Shown here: in pieces, positions 1 to 10,720 of the stretch | How positions within the stretch are numbered: position 1 is the first letter of the stretch | Layout: each line of letters starts with the position of its first letter | NCBI GenBank assembly: GCA_036346255.1 | Contig: CM070623.1 | Span: forward strand, 29,704,875-29,768,874 | Length of the DNA stretch: 64,000 nt | Source of the DNA: Ampelocalamus luodianensis | Lineage: Eukaryota; Streptophyta; Magnoliopsida; Poales; Poaceae | Reading direction: 5' to 3' | Notes under the pieces: model-generated | Databases searched by the model: none | What the model was told of the DNA's origin: nothing | What the model saw: the letters and a program-made list of their open reading frames with translations, nothing else | Made by a program: the position numbers and the translations under genes

Positions 1-489
1 TTGTGCACCATTGAACTGAGCCTTACTATACAACCATGTGCCTGGTATGGGATGGTCTTAACTTAGTAAGTTATGGAGTCTTGACATTGATAACTCAGGT
101 TGTATGTTAGGAACTCAGTGATAGGTGGAGGTGTAAACTACTAGGTAGTTTCGCGGGACGATTCGTTACTTCCCTGTCCAACAGTGTGCGTTGGACTAGC
201 TTTCTATGTTGGTTAGACCGGCAGTAAAACACACTCAGAGTGTCAATGTTTGAGATGAAGTTTCAGAAAAGTTATGTTATGATTAGTGCTTGCAACAGTA
301 CTAATTATATCGTGTGGGTAAAGTGTACAACCTCTGCAGAGTGTTAAACAATCTATTCAAATAGCCGCATCCGCGGTCATGGACATGCTCGGGGATTTCA
401 CACGAGTGGTAGTTTTCATAAAACCTTTAGGAAGGGATAGCTATGTGATCTAAGTCATGTGGCTATCTGAATTAATTTGTTTAGGCTTT
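1..489 (+). repeat. LTR fragment of an old gypsy element, left part
   Basis: No coding sequence is seen. The stretch reads as the middle of a long Ty3/gypsy LTR of the Tekay/Del type. It carries, at 312-350, a motif (GTGTGGGTAAAGTGTACAAC followed by CTCTGCAGAG) that recurs in two other LTRs of this window. The piece is interrupted at 490-494 by the Tat element and resumes at 22762. Its start lies outside the window. Confidence 0.55.
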
Positions 490-494
490 GTGTC
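490..494. repeat. target-site duplication GTGTC (left)
   Basis: GTGTC here matches GTGTC at 22757-22761 on the far side of the Tat element. A 5-bp duplication is standard for LTR retrotransposon integration. The match depends on the LTR starting at TGTCGG (495), not at the later TGTTTTAG. Confidence 0.8.
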
Positions 495-1243
495 TGTCGG
501 TGTTTTAGAACCGATCTTACGTAAAGATTGTTTGATTCGGGGTCTCCACAATTGATCACGCAAACGAAAGAGACACGAGGATTTTTATACAAGTTCGGGC
601 CTTCTCTAGTGAGAATAATAACCCTACTCCTGTGTATCTTGTATTGGGTATCTGGGTTACAATCAGCTGAGGGTCTTCCTAACTGTCTCCCCAAAAAGCC
701 TCCCCTTTCTATCTCTAAAAGACACCTATTTATACTACGCAGTGGTGGTTGTTGTCGTTCCAGGCTAATTAGTTGCTCATTATTACGCAATAATGAGAGT
801 AATTACCGGAGTAGTAACCTCCCCATGTTGTCAAACGGTTATCAGTCAGAGATAGTGGAGCATTATCTGTAGTTATATCAAGCATAACTACGTATTTTGA
901 CTGCTTGGATTCTCACCATTAAATGGGCCTTCTGACGGGTGGACCCAGTTAGTCGTGAAGAATTCATAGCAGACCTAGTCATAGCAGGGCTTACGACTAG
1001 GGGGGTAGTCGTAGGAAGACTTACGACTGGGTACTAATCGTAGAAAGACTTACGTCCAGATGTAATCGTAGCAGGACTTACGATTACACTATAGTCATAG
1101 AAATGCTTACGACTAGGGGGTAGTCGTAGAAGAACCTACGACTTCCTGACTTGTTCTTCCCTTATAACATTAAGGGCTATGCCATATGACATCATATTTC
1201 ATGATTATGGAATAATAAATGAGGATTATTTAGATCCTCGTCA
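495..1243 (-). repeat. 3' LTR of the Tat element
   Basis: Begins TGTCGG and ends CCTCGTCA on the plus strand, pairing with 22008-22756. The start of the right copy reads TATCGA, which differs by two G-to-A changes. A TATA-like stretch (TATTTATA, plus strand 727-734) is the promoter box when read on the minus strand. The segment 950-1150 carries the palindromic minisatellite described separately. Confidence 0.9.
950..1150. repeat. minisatellite of spaced GTCGTA / TACGAC palindromes in the LTR
   Basis: About six units of roughly 30 bp, each holding a near-palindrome such as GTCGTAGGAAGACTTACGAC. Units are separated by short variable spacers (for example TAGGGGG or TGGGTACTA). The right LTR carries the same array at about 22470-22666. 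Related arrays occur in two introns of the antisense gene. Confidence 0.8.
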
Positions 1244-1258
1244 TCTAGCCCCCCAGCT
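1244..1258 (-). promoter_or_regulatory. polypurine tract of the Tat element
   Basis: Read on the minus strand, AGCTGGGGGGCTAGA lies directly upstream of the 3' LTR. This is the position where plus-strand DNA synthesis is primed in LTR retrotransposons. It confirms the minus orientation of the element. Confidence 0.7.
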
Positions 1259-2764
1259 TCAAATGAAAATAGCTTACTTGACCGAAGGGTCGTAGATGAT
1301 CTTTTGACCACTAGGAGGTCGTGGGGAAAAACGTTGAATGAAAAACTCTTCAACACACGTTTCTCTCGACCAGGAATATGCTTGATCGAGGTAGTTTGTT
1401 AAGACCATTACGATTGCAAGATAGTCGTAGAATATCTTACGACTTCGAAGCAGTCGTGGCCTTACGACCGGAAGCAAAACCTTTCCGATCGGCTTTTCGT
1501 TTGACCCGGGGGTCAAGATGGTAATTTCACTTGAGGTGTGAAAAAGGTGTCTTGGGACTTTCAAACGGGCAGGTAAAAAGTCTGTCCGTCGAAACAATTC
1601 CCGAAGCGGTGGAGACTGTTGGGATTCCACGACATTTCGTTCTAAGCGTGTGGTTATAAAACGGGCAGTGGAGGTAAAACTTAGGGTTCTTACCTTTTCA
1701 CCTAACAGTCTGTTGCTTTCTCGTCTCTTCCACCGCCGGTGACTCCGTACTCTTTCTTGGAGCTTTCCCAAATCCAATTCTTCCCGCTTTGAGAGAAAAT
1801 GGCCAGGACTGTCTCTGAGTGGGCTGAGACGGAGATGGATGAAGCGAAGATGACCGCTCTGGTCACCGCCGAGAAGATTCCCGAGGGACTTCTCGTAAAG
1901 TGGATTGCGGCGAATGAGCAGCATTGGCCGTCGGGAGAGGAAGGCCAAATTCGCTTTTCCAGCGCATCGTGAGTGCGGCCCGATTGCTGCCACCCTTCCT
2001 CACACTCGTGCTCGAGCACTTTGGGGTGGAATTAGTGAACCTTGGTCCTAATTCCATCACCATGCTAAGCGTGTTCGTGTATTTGTGTGAGGCCTACCTG
2101 GGGATCCCGGGGGACCTCGAGCTTTTCTAGTACTACTACGGAATGGCTCGTCAAGCCGGGATTGCCGGTAGCTGTGGTCTGAAGCTCCACGATGGTAAGT
2201 CGAAGGAGTACATTCAGATGTTTACCCGGTCGTCATGGCCGGGGTGGAAGAAGAAGTGGTTCTATTGGGAGGTTACCAAGGAAGATAGCCTCTCATTTGC
2301 CGGAAAGGCCGCCGAGCGGTCTTCTTTCTGGGACTCAACTCCCAGTAATCTCAACCAGATAGCCCCCTATATTCAAGCTGTCAAAGACTTGAAATCGGAG
2401 GGGCTCACCGGTTGGCACGTGGTGAAGGACTTCATCACGCGCCGAATCAGTCCTTTGAAGGCAAGGGTTCCTCCCATGTGGAGGTACTCAGGAAAGGACG
2501 ACCCAACCAGGGACTACAAGGATGGTGAGTAGAAAGACTTACTCTTTTGGTTTTGTCCTTGATTAATCCCGATTTAGTCTTCTAATCGTGTTGTCCATGC
2601 ATTCAGATCTTCCGCAGGCGGAGGTTGATGCGTGTGTCAGGATCATCTGCGAGAAGCATCCGGCCAACACAATGGCTCCTCAAATCCTTGCGGTTTTGAC
2701 TGCAGAAGAGAAAGAGGAGCGCCTAAAGGTATTTGAACGATTTTGTCTTCAAGCGTTTTGTTGT

Positions 2765-3035
2765 CGTAAAATGATATACGACTAACGGGTTTGCCGTCGA
2801 AAAACTTACGACTAGATACTGATCGTAGAAAAACATACGACCGTACGTAATCGTAGGATGATTTACGATTAGATAATGTCATAGAAATACTTACGACTGG
2901 ATACTGATCGTAGAAAAACTTATGACCGAACGTAATCGTAGGATGACTTACGATTAGACAATGTCGTAGAAATACTTACGACTTTTGAGCTGGTCGCACT
3001 AGTGACCGGCTAGTGATCGTAGAAGATCTTACGAT
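2765..3035. repeat. palindromic GTCGTA/TACGAC array inside a predicted intron
   Basis: About nine units of the same near-palindrome (forms such as ATCGTAGAAAAACATACGAC and GTCGTAGAAATACTTACGAC) fill most of the predicted intron 2729-3057 of the antisense gene. Related units lie in the LTRs and in intron 4415-4619. Confidence 0.8.
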
Positions 3036-4461
3036 CACTTTATCTCTTTTTCAACAGAAAGTTGGCATGGAGAACCGCCAAGACGGCGAGGAAGTCGACT
3101 TGGTGGTCATCGGGGCAACTGCGCAGGCAGAGTCAGCGAAATCCCCTCCAACCAAGAAGTGTCGACTGGTGAAAGTCGGCGACAAGGGAGGTTCGAGCTC
3201 GGCTCCTCCTGCTCCTTTTGCTAAGTTTGCCGCGGACATAGCTGCGGCAAGGAAGAGAGCAGAAGAAGAGGCCCTTGCCCTTAAGCGCAAGGTCCCCAAG
3301 GTTAAGGTACCCTTCTATTACGACAACAAGTCATTCGCAGTTTCAGCTTCTCGTGGCTTCATAAGACAACTAGAAAAGGAGAACTGGAAGGACTTCATGT
3401 CTTTTGTGAAGGAAACCGCTGCTCTGGTGGGATCTGAGGCCGAGGGGAGCAGCGTTCTGAAGGTGGTCGAGACTGTTCTCGACCGCCCGGGAAGTCGGGA
3501 GGAGGTGACTCCTGTCGTCCCGAATGCATCTCGACCAGCGGTGGTCGAGAAGAGGTCGAAGAAATCTTCCGTCGGGAAGGTTGCTCCTAAGTTTCGAGTA
3601 AGGTCCAGCGCACATAGGTATGTAAAAAACATAAGTGTAATAACTACTTACCGTTTGTTTTTTACGGGGTGACTTACTTCCGTGTCTTGTGATTTTAGCC
3701 CAACGTCTTCAGCCCCCAGGCATACTCCCATGGAGAATACCGCTGTCACCCCTCCAACTGACGAGGGTGTGACTGCGGTAGTAGCTGAAGATCCAGCTAC
3801 GATTCCCGCGGTGGAAGAAGTTGCGGCTGTTGAGGTCGCTACGGCCGCCGAGGATGTCGAAGTCGCTACGACAACCGGAGCTATCGTAGAGGCTGTAGAG
3901 GAGGCGACAGAGGCCTCGAGGGGGATACCGGAGGTAGGTGGCAGCGAGAGTGCTAACCGCCGTGCCGGTAAGGAGATTGCCGAAGACGTTCCTTCCGGCC
4001 CTCCAGGTGGTGCCCCCGTCACAGAGTCAGAGGAAGAAGAGTATTTCAACTTTTTCTCTGGTTTCTTTGGCCCTGACTCCATCGTAGGATCTTCCGCCTA
4101 CCGTTCTCGCGACCGAGTTTCCCACCCCAGCAGCATTCCCAATTGTGGGGATGTCTTCGACAATGAAAGACTCGAAGGGGTCTGGTGGAAACGAGTCGAG
4201 GAGATGGATCCATCACGAATAGTTTCTATGTTTGCTTGGTCAAACATGAATGTAAGTATTCATCGATACTCACTTATGGTTTTATCTCTTTCTCTTATCG
4301 TTTTTCTCTCTTGTAGAGAGCCATGGAGCAAGTTGCTACGATTTGCGAATATAATCGGCAACTTGTCAAACTTCGACAAGAGAAGGCAGTACTCTGCGAG
4401 CAAGCAGAGAGGTGGTGAGTAACTGATTCTCGTAATCGTTTTGATTACTTATTCGGTACTC

Positions 4462-4585
4462 TTAGAGGGTTGTCGTAGAAAACTTACGACTTGGTACTAG
4501 TCGTGGAAAGACTTACGACTAGGGGGTAGTCGTAGAATAACTTACGACCACTCATCGGCCGTAGAAAGACTTACGACCACTTGTT
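4462..4585. repeat. palindromic GTCGTA/TACGAC array in a second intron
   Basis: Four units with the same core (for example GTCGTGGAAAGACTTACGAC) lie within the predicted intron 4415-4619 of the antisense gene. The flanking exons contain none. Confidence 0.8.
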
Positions 4586-5494
4586 TAAGTATGCTCATGT
4601 CTACCCTTTGCCCTTTCAGGTTTAAGAATGACGAAAGGACCCTGGCTGATTCACTCGACTTTGAAAAAGCCGAGACGAAAAAGATAAGGGATAAAGCCAC
4701 CGACCTCCTGAAGAAACTTCAGGAGGCTAACTCTGCAACTCAACGGTTGCGGAAAAAAAAAACAGTACGTATTATTACGACTGCTTCTGTTCTTGGTTTT
4801 CGCCCCCCTTTTTTTTTAACCTCTCATTCTTTTGCAGAAAAAAAGTCGAAAATAAGGCCCTTTAGGCCGAGGTGGGGGCTCTCCGGATCGAAGTCCAGGA
4901 GAAATCCTCAGTTGTCCGTGAAGTCTCCCGCATCGCGAAGGAGAAAGATCGGGAAATCGAGAACTTGGGTTCTCAATTAGCTGGTAAGTAGAACTTTTAC
5001 CTGCTTTTTCATCTTCTCATAGAATTGTTTCATATAATCAATTCTTACTCTTTCCAGATCGATTGATTGAAATAAAACAACTCCACGAGGCTTCGACTTA
5101 TTCCCAGGAAGAGACAAAATCAATGAAGATCAATCTTCAAGATAATATCTCACTCCTGAACAATGTACTCGATGGGCTTCGTGCCGGGAGAATTGCTCCT
5201 CGCGACGACACGATGGCTGCTCATACGAGTGCCATTGGGGAACAGGTCGGTACCCTGAACGAGTTGGTGTCTACTCTGAAGACCAACCAGAATGATTCGA
5301 TAAGGAAGCGGTCAAAGGAGCTGTGAGTTTTGTTTTAGCAAAACTCAAAGCCCGAGATCCTAACATTAATCCTCATTCTGTTGAAGCCGACTTCAACTGC
5401 ACCGAATCTGAAGCAGAGAAGCTGATCGAAGAGATGCAGTCGGTTGGTGAGAAGGTCGCGGAGGAGCTGCAAATAGAATCTCCCTTAACAGAGT

Positions 5495-6565
5495 AGTCTT
5501 GTAATACAATCTTGTAAAGACAAGTCTTTTTGGTGGTGATGCATAAATATATGATCCTTTCTTTTTTCCTGCAAATTATCTTGGGGAGTAGTTAGTAACT
5601 CGTAAGATAATGAAAAAGGAAGAAATAATTAGACCATATATGAGCAATTCCTCCTTTCTCCTTCATTTTCCCTACGAATCATCTCGTAGAGTAGTTAGTA
5701 ACTCGTAAGATGATAACTTGGAAAAATTAAGACTAAGAAATGAAGTCATGTTTATAACTTTATCCTAGCCCCCGACTACTTACTTAGTTTATTAGGAATA
5801 AACTAAGAAAGTAGTAAAGAAAGGGTTCCTAAAAATAGAGAGGTTTGTTCGACTTATAGTTGTCAAGTATCGACTCTTTTGCACTAGTCGAAAGAGTGAA
5901 AACAGGTCGACGCTAGGAAGTTCCCTCTAGTGGGCAGGACCACGTGCAGAGAAAAAAGGCTTCAACTAGGTGATGTTACCATCTCCGACCAGATTAATCA
6001 AGTCAAAAACAACAACTTGAGCGAAACAAACCTCTAGAGGACCTTAAGAATTCATTCGACTATTTTCATTTTTCCTGATGAAGTTGTCCTGGCAGCAAAA
6101 GTAGGAAACGGAACGACTCTAGGAAGTTCCTTCTAGTGGGCAGGACCACGTGCAGAAAGGAGAAGCTTCGACTAGGTGTGTTTCTTCCTCCGGCCAGTAA
6201 AAACCAATCAAGTTAATTGAAAAGTAGTCGAATGCATCCCAGAAAGTGCACTCTTCTTAGTTTATTTTTCAAAATAAACAAGTTGAGGTGATATGAATTT
6301 GCTTAACAATTTTCGACCATGTTTGTGAGCCCAATAAGCGTTGTACCGGTTGTTGTAGTAAAGAACAAAGCGATATTAGGAAGCTCCTTCCAGCGGACAG
6401 GACCACATGCAGAGAGGAGAGACTTCGACTAAATGTGTTGTCCTTTTGTTGACCTGCGTACAGGAGGAATGAGCAAAAAATAATTGTAAAAAATAAAAAG
6501 CAAAATTCAAAAATCAGACAAAAAAGATAGGGAGAACCCGATACTTTATTGGCGTAGAAGCTTTG
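5495..6565. repeat. non-coding spacer with three tandem-like units of about 215-255 bp
   Basis: This is the gap between the convergent ends of the antisense gene and the integrase ORF. No ORF is supported. A block with TAGGAAGTTCC, CAGGACCACGTGCAGA and CTTCGACTA recurs near 5910, 6120 and 6380 with diverged spacers. A shorter repeat with GTAGTTAGTAACTCGTAAGA occurs near 5590 and 5690. The blocks include the E/G-box-like core CACGTG, but any regulatory role is inference. Confidence 0.6.
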
Positions 6566-7890
6566 CTACACATAAAATTTGCATAACTGGTCAATGTTCC
6601 AAGAGTTGGAGAGAACGTGTCCGTCCTCCATTGCAAGTCGTACCGATCCTGGACGCGTTACTTCGACCACAGTGTAAGGACCTTCCCACTTGGGGGAAAG
6701 TTTGTTCCGATTAGACTGGGATTGGATAAGCCTTAATACCAAGTCACCTACAGCAAGGCTGCGAGGTTGGACCTTACGATCGTAGTATCTGCGCAGGGCT
6801 TGTTGGTAGACTGCGGAACGGATTAAAGCATGGTCCCTCTTTTCCTCGAGCAGGTTAATGTCGTCCGCTCGAAGTTGTTCTTGAATAGAGTCGTTAAACT
6901 TATCGACCCGTGCTGACCTGATCTTTAGCTCTGGCGAAAGCATGGCTTCGGCACCGAATACTAGAAAGAAAGGTGTTTCTCCTGCAGCTCGGCTAGCTGT
7001 CGTATGAATTGCCCATAATACTGAAGGTAATTCTTGTACCCAAGCCCCCGAGCGCTTGACAAGCTGATCGAAGACTCGAGTTTTGATTCCCTTCATTATC
7101 TAGCCATTCGCTCTCTCGACTGCCCCGTTGCTTTGGGGGTGGGCGACAGAAGCGTAACACAAACGAGTTCCCAACTCGTCGCAAAATTCTTGAAATTTTG
7201 CGCTTGTAAACTGTTTGCCATTGTTTGTGATAATTCGACTTGGTACTCCAAACCGAGTGATCACGCATCTCATCATGAACCATTTTGCTGCTTCCGTTGT
7301 TATCCCAGTCACAGGCTCAGCTTATATCCATTTTGTGAACGTATCGATGGCCACAAAAAGGAACTCAAAACCTCCTGGAGCTCTAGGTAACGGTCCTAGG
7401 ATATCAAGACCCCAGGTTGCAAAAGGCCAGGACAGAGGAATTGTTTGCAACGCCTGAGCTGGTTGGTGTATTTGCCGGCTATGAAACCGCATCAGTACAC
7501 ACTTTTAACCAGCTCCCGGCATCGTGAGGGTCATGGCCAATAAAAACCTTGCCAAAGGCTTTACCAACCAAAGTTCTCAGAGGAAGCATGAGTTCCACAG
7601 ATCCCTCCGTGTATGTCGTGAAGGAGTTTTAATCCTTCGCTCTGCGGAACACATCGCATGAGCACCCCTTGGGTTCCTCTTTTATAGAGGACACCTTCGA
7701 CCAAAGTATACATTTTGGCCTTTCGGGATAATCGATCTGCTTCTGGATCGTCATCGGGTAGGAAACCCATCTGAAGGTACTCGTAGATGGGTGCCATCCA
7801 TGTATCTTCGTACTCTAGAGAGGCTGTTTCTATAGAGGGCGTCTCTAGTTCTTCGACTATAGACGACATTTGAAGCTGTTCCAAAAACAC
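6566..7890 (-). pseudogene. Tat integrase (zinc-binding, catalytic core, C-terminal domain)
   Basis: This enzyme would insert the cDNA into the genome. The N-terminal part at 7561-7890 holds the start of the HHCC zinc-binding region (HDIHGGICGTHA). The core spans 7100-7450 with the first Asp in GLDILGP and the Glu in GAVERANG. The C-terminal part at 6566-7096 ends in the GPY/F-like KWEGPYTVVEV and terminates SWNIDQLCKFYV. The second catalytic Asp is lost: the usual TDNG motif reads TNNG in RIITNNGKQF, a G-to-A change on the coding strand. Frames are also interrupted near 7560, 7310 and 7095. It therefore cannot encode an active integrase. Family assignment is firm. Confidence 0.9.
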
Positions 7891-7956
7891 CCCTTTCGGT
7901 ACCAGGGATCGGGAGGAACCTAGGCGAACTAGTTGGTCTGCGAGGAAATTCTCCTT

Positions 7957-8309
7957 TCAAGGGATAAATTGTACCTCAAAGCCCAAAAAGTGCTTTTCTA
8001 GCTTGCGAACTTCCGATAGGTACCTGGACATGGTCGGATTAGAGCACTGGTACTCCTTTCCGACTTGATTCACGACTAGTTGAGAGTCTCCTTTTACGAG
8101 TAGTCGTCGAATCCAGAACGTTTTCGCGGCTCGTATACCAGCTAGCAAACCTTCGTACTCTGCCACATTATTAGTGGCCTGAAAGTTTAATTGTATGGCA
8201 TACTTTAAGGTTTCTCCGGTAGGAATTCTAGGACCACCCCAGCCCCCGAGCCACTTATCGTAAGCGACCCGTCAAAGTACATCGTCCACTGGTAGTGGGA
8301 ATCGTACTG
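7957..8309 (-). pseudogene. second, archaeal-type RNase H domain of the Tat element
   Basis: Reading leftward from the nested insertion, the motif WTMYFDGS supplies the first acidic residue. ATNNVAEYEGL supplies the Glu and LVKGDSQLVVNQV the next Asp, the pattern of the additional RNase H (aRNH) found in Tat elements. A frameshift near 8220-8230 separates the MYFDGS strand from the rest. The nested LTR element inserted immediately upstream, so this domain is severed from the RT/RNase H half at 17494. Confidence 0.8.
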
Positions 8310-8314
8310 GGATC
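8310..8314. repeat. target-site duplication GGATC (left)
   Basis: Exact match to 17489-17493. It delimits the nested element and shows that the whole unit from 8315 to 17488 arrived by a single integration. Confidence 0.95.
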
Positions 8315-10703
8315 TGTAATACTCCAGAGTAGAAATCGGGAGAAAATTAAATATTTTAAATAAAAAGTATTAATTCGAAAGAGATTACGTTTGAATTAGG
8401 AGAAAGAACTTATATAAAATAGTTTAATCAGCGTTTAGAGGAAGGGTTTTCTGCTTAAGTTGGGCAACCTGGGCCTGGGCCTTGGCCCAGGTGGCCATGT
8501 GGTGGCCGGCCAAGGGGGGGGGAGGCGCCACCCTCTCCCAAAACCCTAGCCGCCCCCCTTTCCCCCTCCTCCCACTTGTGGCCGCCACCCCCCCATCCCT
8601 CCTCCTTCCTCCACCTTTGGCCGCCCCACTTGCTCCCCTCCCACGCCACCTCCCTGCTGCTCCTCCCCTACTGCTGTCCAAGGAGGTGCCCCCCGTTGCC
8701 GGTGTCGAGGAGGAAGAGGGAGGACCGCCTAGGAGATCGCTTGGCCAAGAAGAAGGAGAAGAAGAAGGAGAGGAGAGGGGGAGGGAGAGATCGTGGCCTG
8801 CGCTGGGAGTTCTTCACGTTCGGCGGTGTTTCGTCAAGGGTAATACCCGTTTTCCCCGTTTAGATGCATTTTTTAGTTGTTGTAGCAATGTCGGTTTTTC
8901 TGTCTCCTCAGGACAGATCGCGTTAGACAGACGTTTTGATGTAGTTAAGTGCCGATTCAGTCTTGGGCTTCTCCTAGAGAGTTGTAGAGGACGTCAATAG
9001 CTTTCGATGAAGTGCTAGATCATATTATTTGGACCTCTGTAGCAAAAGTTATGAATTTATTAGTGCGACTGTCCTGCGAATCAGTCAGTGTTTTGACAGG
9101 TTTTAGTAATCTGACTTGTGCGATAAGTTAAATGGGGAATTAGAGGATCTCAGTATAACGAAAGTTGTAGATAATTGTCGTAGCTTGCAGGGAAGCACAA
9201 GAACGCGAAATTGCGACAAACGATCTGAAAGTTATGATCAATTTAGTGTACTGTCCAGAGAACCTAACGTGAAAATGATGTTCTGTTATTTCGCATGTTA
9301 GGGGTAGTGGATGGCCGAAACAGGAAGGCTCACCAACTAGGTTTAGTTGGGGAATTTGATAACCTTTGAATGAAGTCCAAGAACACCTAATTTGGATCCC
9401 TGTTCGAAATGATATGAATTTTAGAACATGACTGTCCACAGAAGGGTCAAAGCGACATCTAGAAATTGGGGTTGGGTTCGCGCTAAAGGAACTTTTGTGA
9501 GTCCGTGTTTACTTTTATGGTTTGAGTGGTCCTCTATTGCTGTCTTAGCATTTCTTAATTGATTGTTTAGGTGGGGGACTGGTTCTGGAGGCGGCACCCT
9601 CTTCGCGTCCTTTGTTCCCGCACGGTTGAGGCAAGTGCATCGTTTGATCCTTGTTTGTGATTGCTTGGACATGAATGCGGGTTTGATGCTTGTTAATGTC
9701 GTGTGGCTGTTGATAAGTGTGCATAATCAGAGTGGTGAATGTTCAAACTATGGATATGCTTTATTCATGAATGTTGTTATTGCCTTTATTCATGAATGTT
9801 GTTATCGCCTTTATTCATGAATGTTGTTATCGCCTTAATTCATGAATGTCGTTATTGCCTTTATTCATGAATGTTGTTACCGCCATTGGTGCTTGATGTT
9901 GAAAAGAGATGGTGCATATGCAGTTTGATATCATGTTGAGGCCTGGTCTTGTGATGACCAAGCATGCACATCGTTGAGGTCCCCGTCATGAATGTGACGG
10001 GCTTGAGATCCCCACACTCGTGGAGTGTGGGCATGAGGTCCCCAATACTTGCGGAGTATTGGGCAATTGGTCCCTGTGCGTGCGCGTACAGGAATGTGTA
10101 TGCAGCGACGGTTGCATACTTTGCATTACCTATAAAATGCACAAAGAGATAAAGAAAAGGAATCCTTGAGCATTGCAGTTGCATGTGGAATGATTTAGTA
10201 AGGTGCTCCTGAATATGGATGCTGATGTTATGGATTGAATTATGCGTCTTTTTATTTATGTACCTGCTGAGTCTGTGGACTCACTCTTGCTTTCTTGTTG
10301 TTTTTAGGTACCCAGTTCAAGCGCAGTATGCATGGGAGGGAGTAGCGTTATGCTTTGCACGCACACTATCATGAACTTTAATTCTCGGATCATGCATTAT
10401 TAATTAAGCTACTAATCAAAGATTTGACCTGTTTATGTTACCGTATCGGATTATTTGTAATAATGATGAGTAGTCTAGTTGGAAGTTTGAGGATTTGTTC
10501 AGTCGATTAGTAAGTTCTTGAGTACTTATTGTTGATCTTGATTATTGCAGTACTTTGTTATAACTCCCTTTTAACCGTTGAAACCCATGTGATGTTAGAA
10601 ATACAAAGGAGACTCTGCCGAAATTTAGTAAATTATCATAGTTTAGTTTTGTGTAAGGTTACTTTAGTAGCATTCTTTGCTCTTGTGGAGTTGGGGTGTT
10701 ACA
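8315..10703 (+). repeat. 5' LTR of the nested element
   Basis: Starts TGTAATACTCCAGAGTAG and ends GGTGTTACA. It contains a GC-rich, proline-codon-like tract (about 8450-8830), where long ORFs open in several frames without any recognisable protein. It also contains a 25-bp tandem repeat and a hairpin-like segment near 10020-10070 (CCCCAATACT facing AGTATTGGG). Confidence 0.95.
9761..9885. repeat. 25-bp tandem repeat, five copies (5' LTR)
   Basis: The unit TTATTCATGAATGTTGTTAT plus CGCCT recurs at exactly 25-bp spacing (9761, 9786, 9811 and onward). The matching array in the 3' LTR has six copies. Confidence 0.9.
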
Positions 10704-10704
10704 G

Positions 10705-10720
10705 TTGGTATCGAGAGCGG
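10705..10720 (+). promoter_or_regulatory. primer-binding site, tRNA-Met type
   Basis: TTGGTATCGAGAGCGG lies two bases after the LTR end. It matches the initiator-tRNA-Met complement TGGTATCAGAGC with one extra G. Such sites prime minus-strand cDNA synthesis. Confidence 0.85.

Larger units (their letters stand above)
1799..5494 (+). pseudogene. antisense multi-exon ORF of the Tat element (PF04195-like 'putative gypsy type transposon' protein)
   Basis: This gene runs opposite to gag-pol, between integrase and the 3' LTR. From an ATG at 1799 the N-terminal part leads into a segment (about 1960-2130) resembling the PF04195 family, with LVNLGPNSITML followed by FVYLCEAYLGI. It continues at 2143-2524. 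Consensus splice signals give likely exons ending at 2524 and spanning 2607-2728, 3058-3597, 3699-4251, 4317-4414, 4620-4766, 4838-4982 and 5059-5494. The middle exons are rich in Ala, Glu and Val (low complexity). The last four exons read as coiled coil (Leu/Glu/Lys heptads). The end is an acidic tail finishing SPLTE and a stop. Damage seen: a frameshift near 1925-1970, TAG at 2128, TAG near 4864 and a frameshift near 5320. Antisense additional ORFs of unknown role are known in Retand and Grande relatives. Function is unknown; I infer only that the gene is carried by the element and is decayed. Confidence 0.7.

Noticed and set aside
501..505. LTR boundary of the Tat element at TGTTTTAG (501) with TSD GTCGG
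   Set aside because: The right flank does not match GTCGG. Moving the start to TGTCGG (495) gives a perfect GTGTC duplication and a right-hand partner (TATCGA) explained by two G-to-A changes.
528..872. Overlapping ORFs on both strands in the Tat LTR (also at 22067-22387)
   Set aside because: They lie in LTR sequence, occur in both LTRs and resemble no protein. The codon order is not kept when the copies differ.
950..1150. CRISPR-like array of spaced palindromes
   Set aside because: Repeats and spacers are both variable, there are no cas genes, and the context is an LTR of a plant nuclear retrotransposon.
8482..9000. 172-codon Pro/Leu-rich ORF in the nested element's LTR (and its partners at 15258-15703)
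   Set aside because: The tract is so GC-rich that long ORFs open in several frames. Indels between the two LTRs shift the frame, so no protein is conserved.
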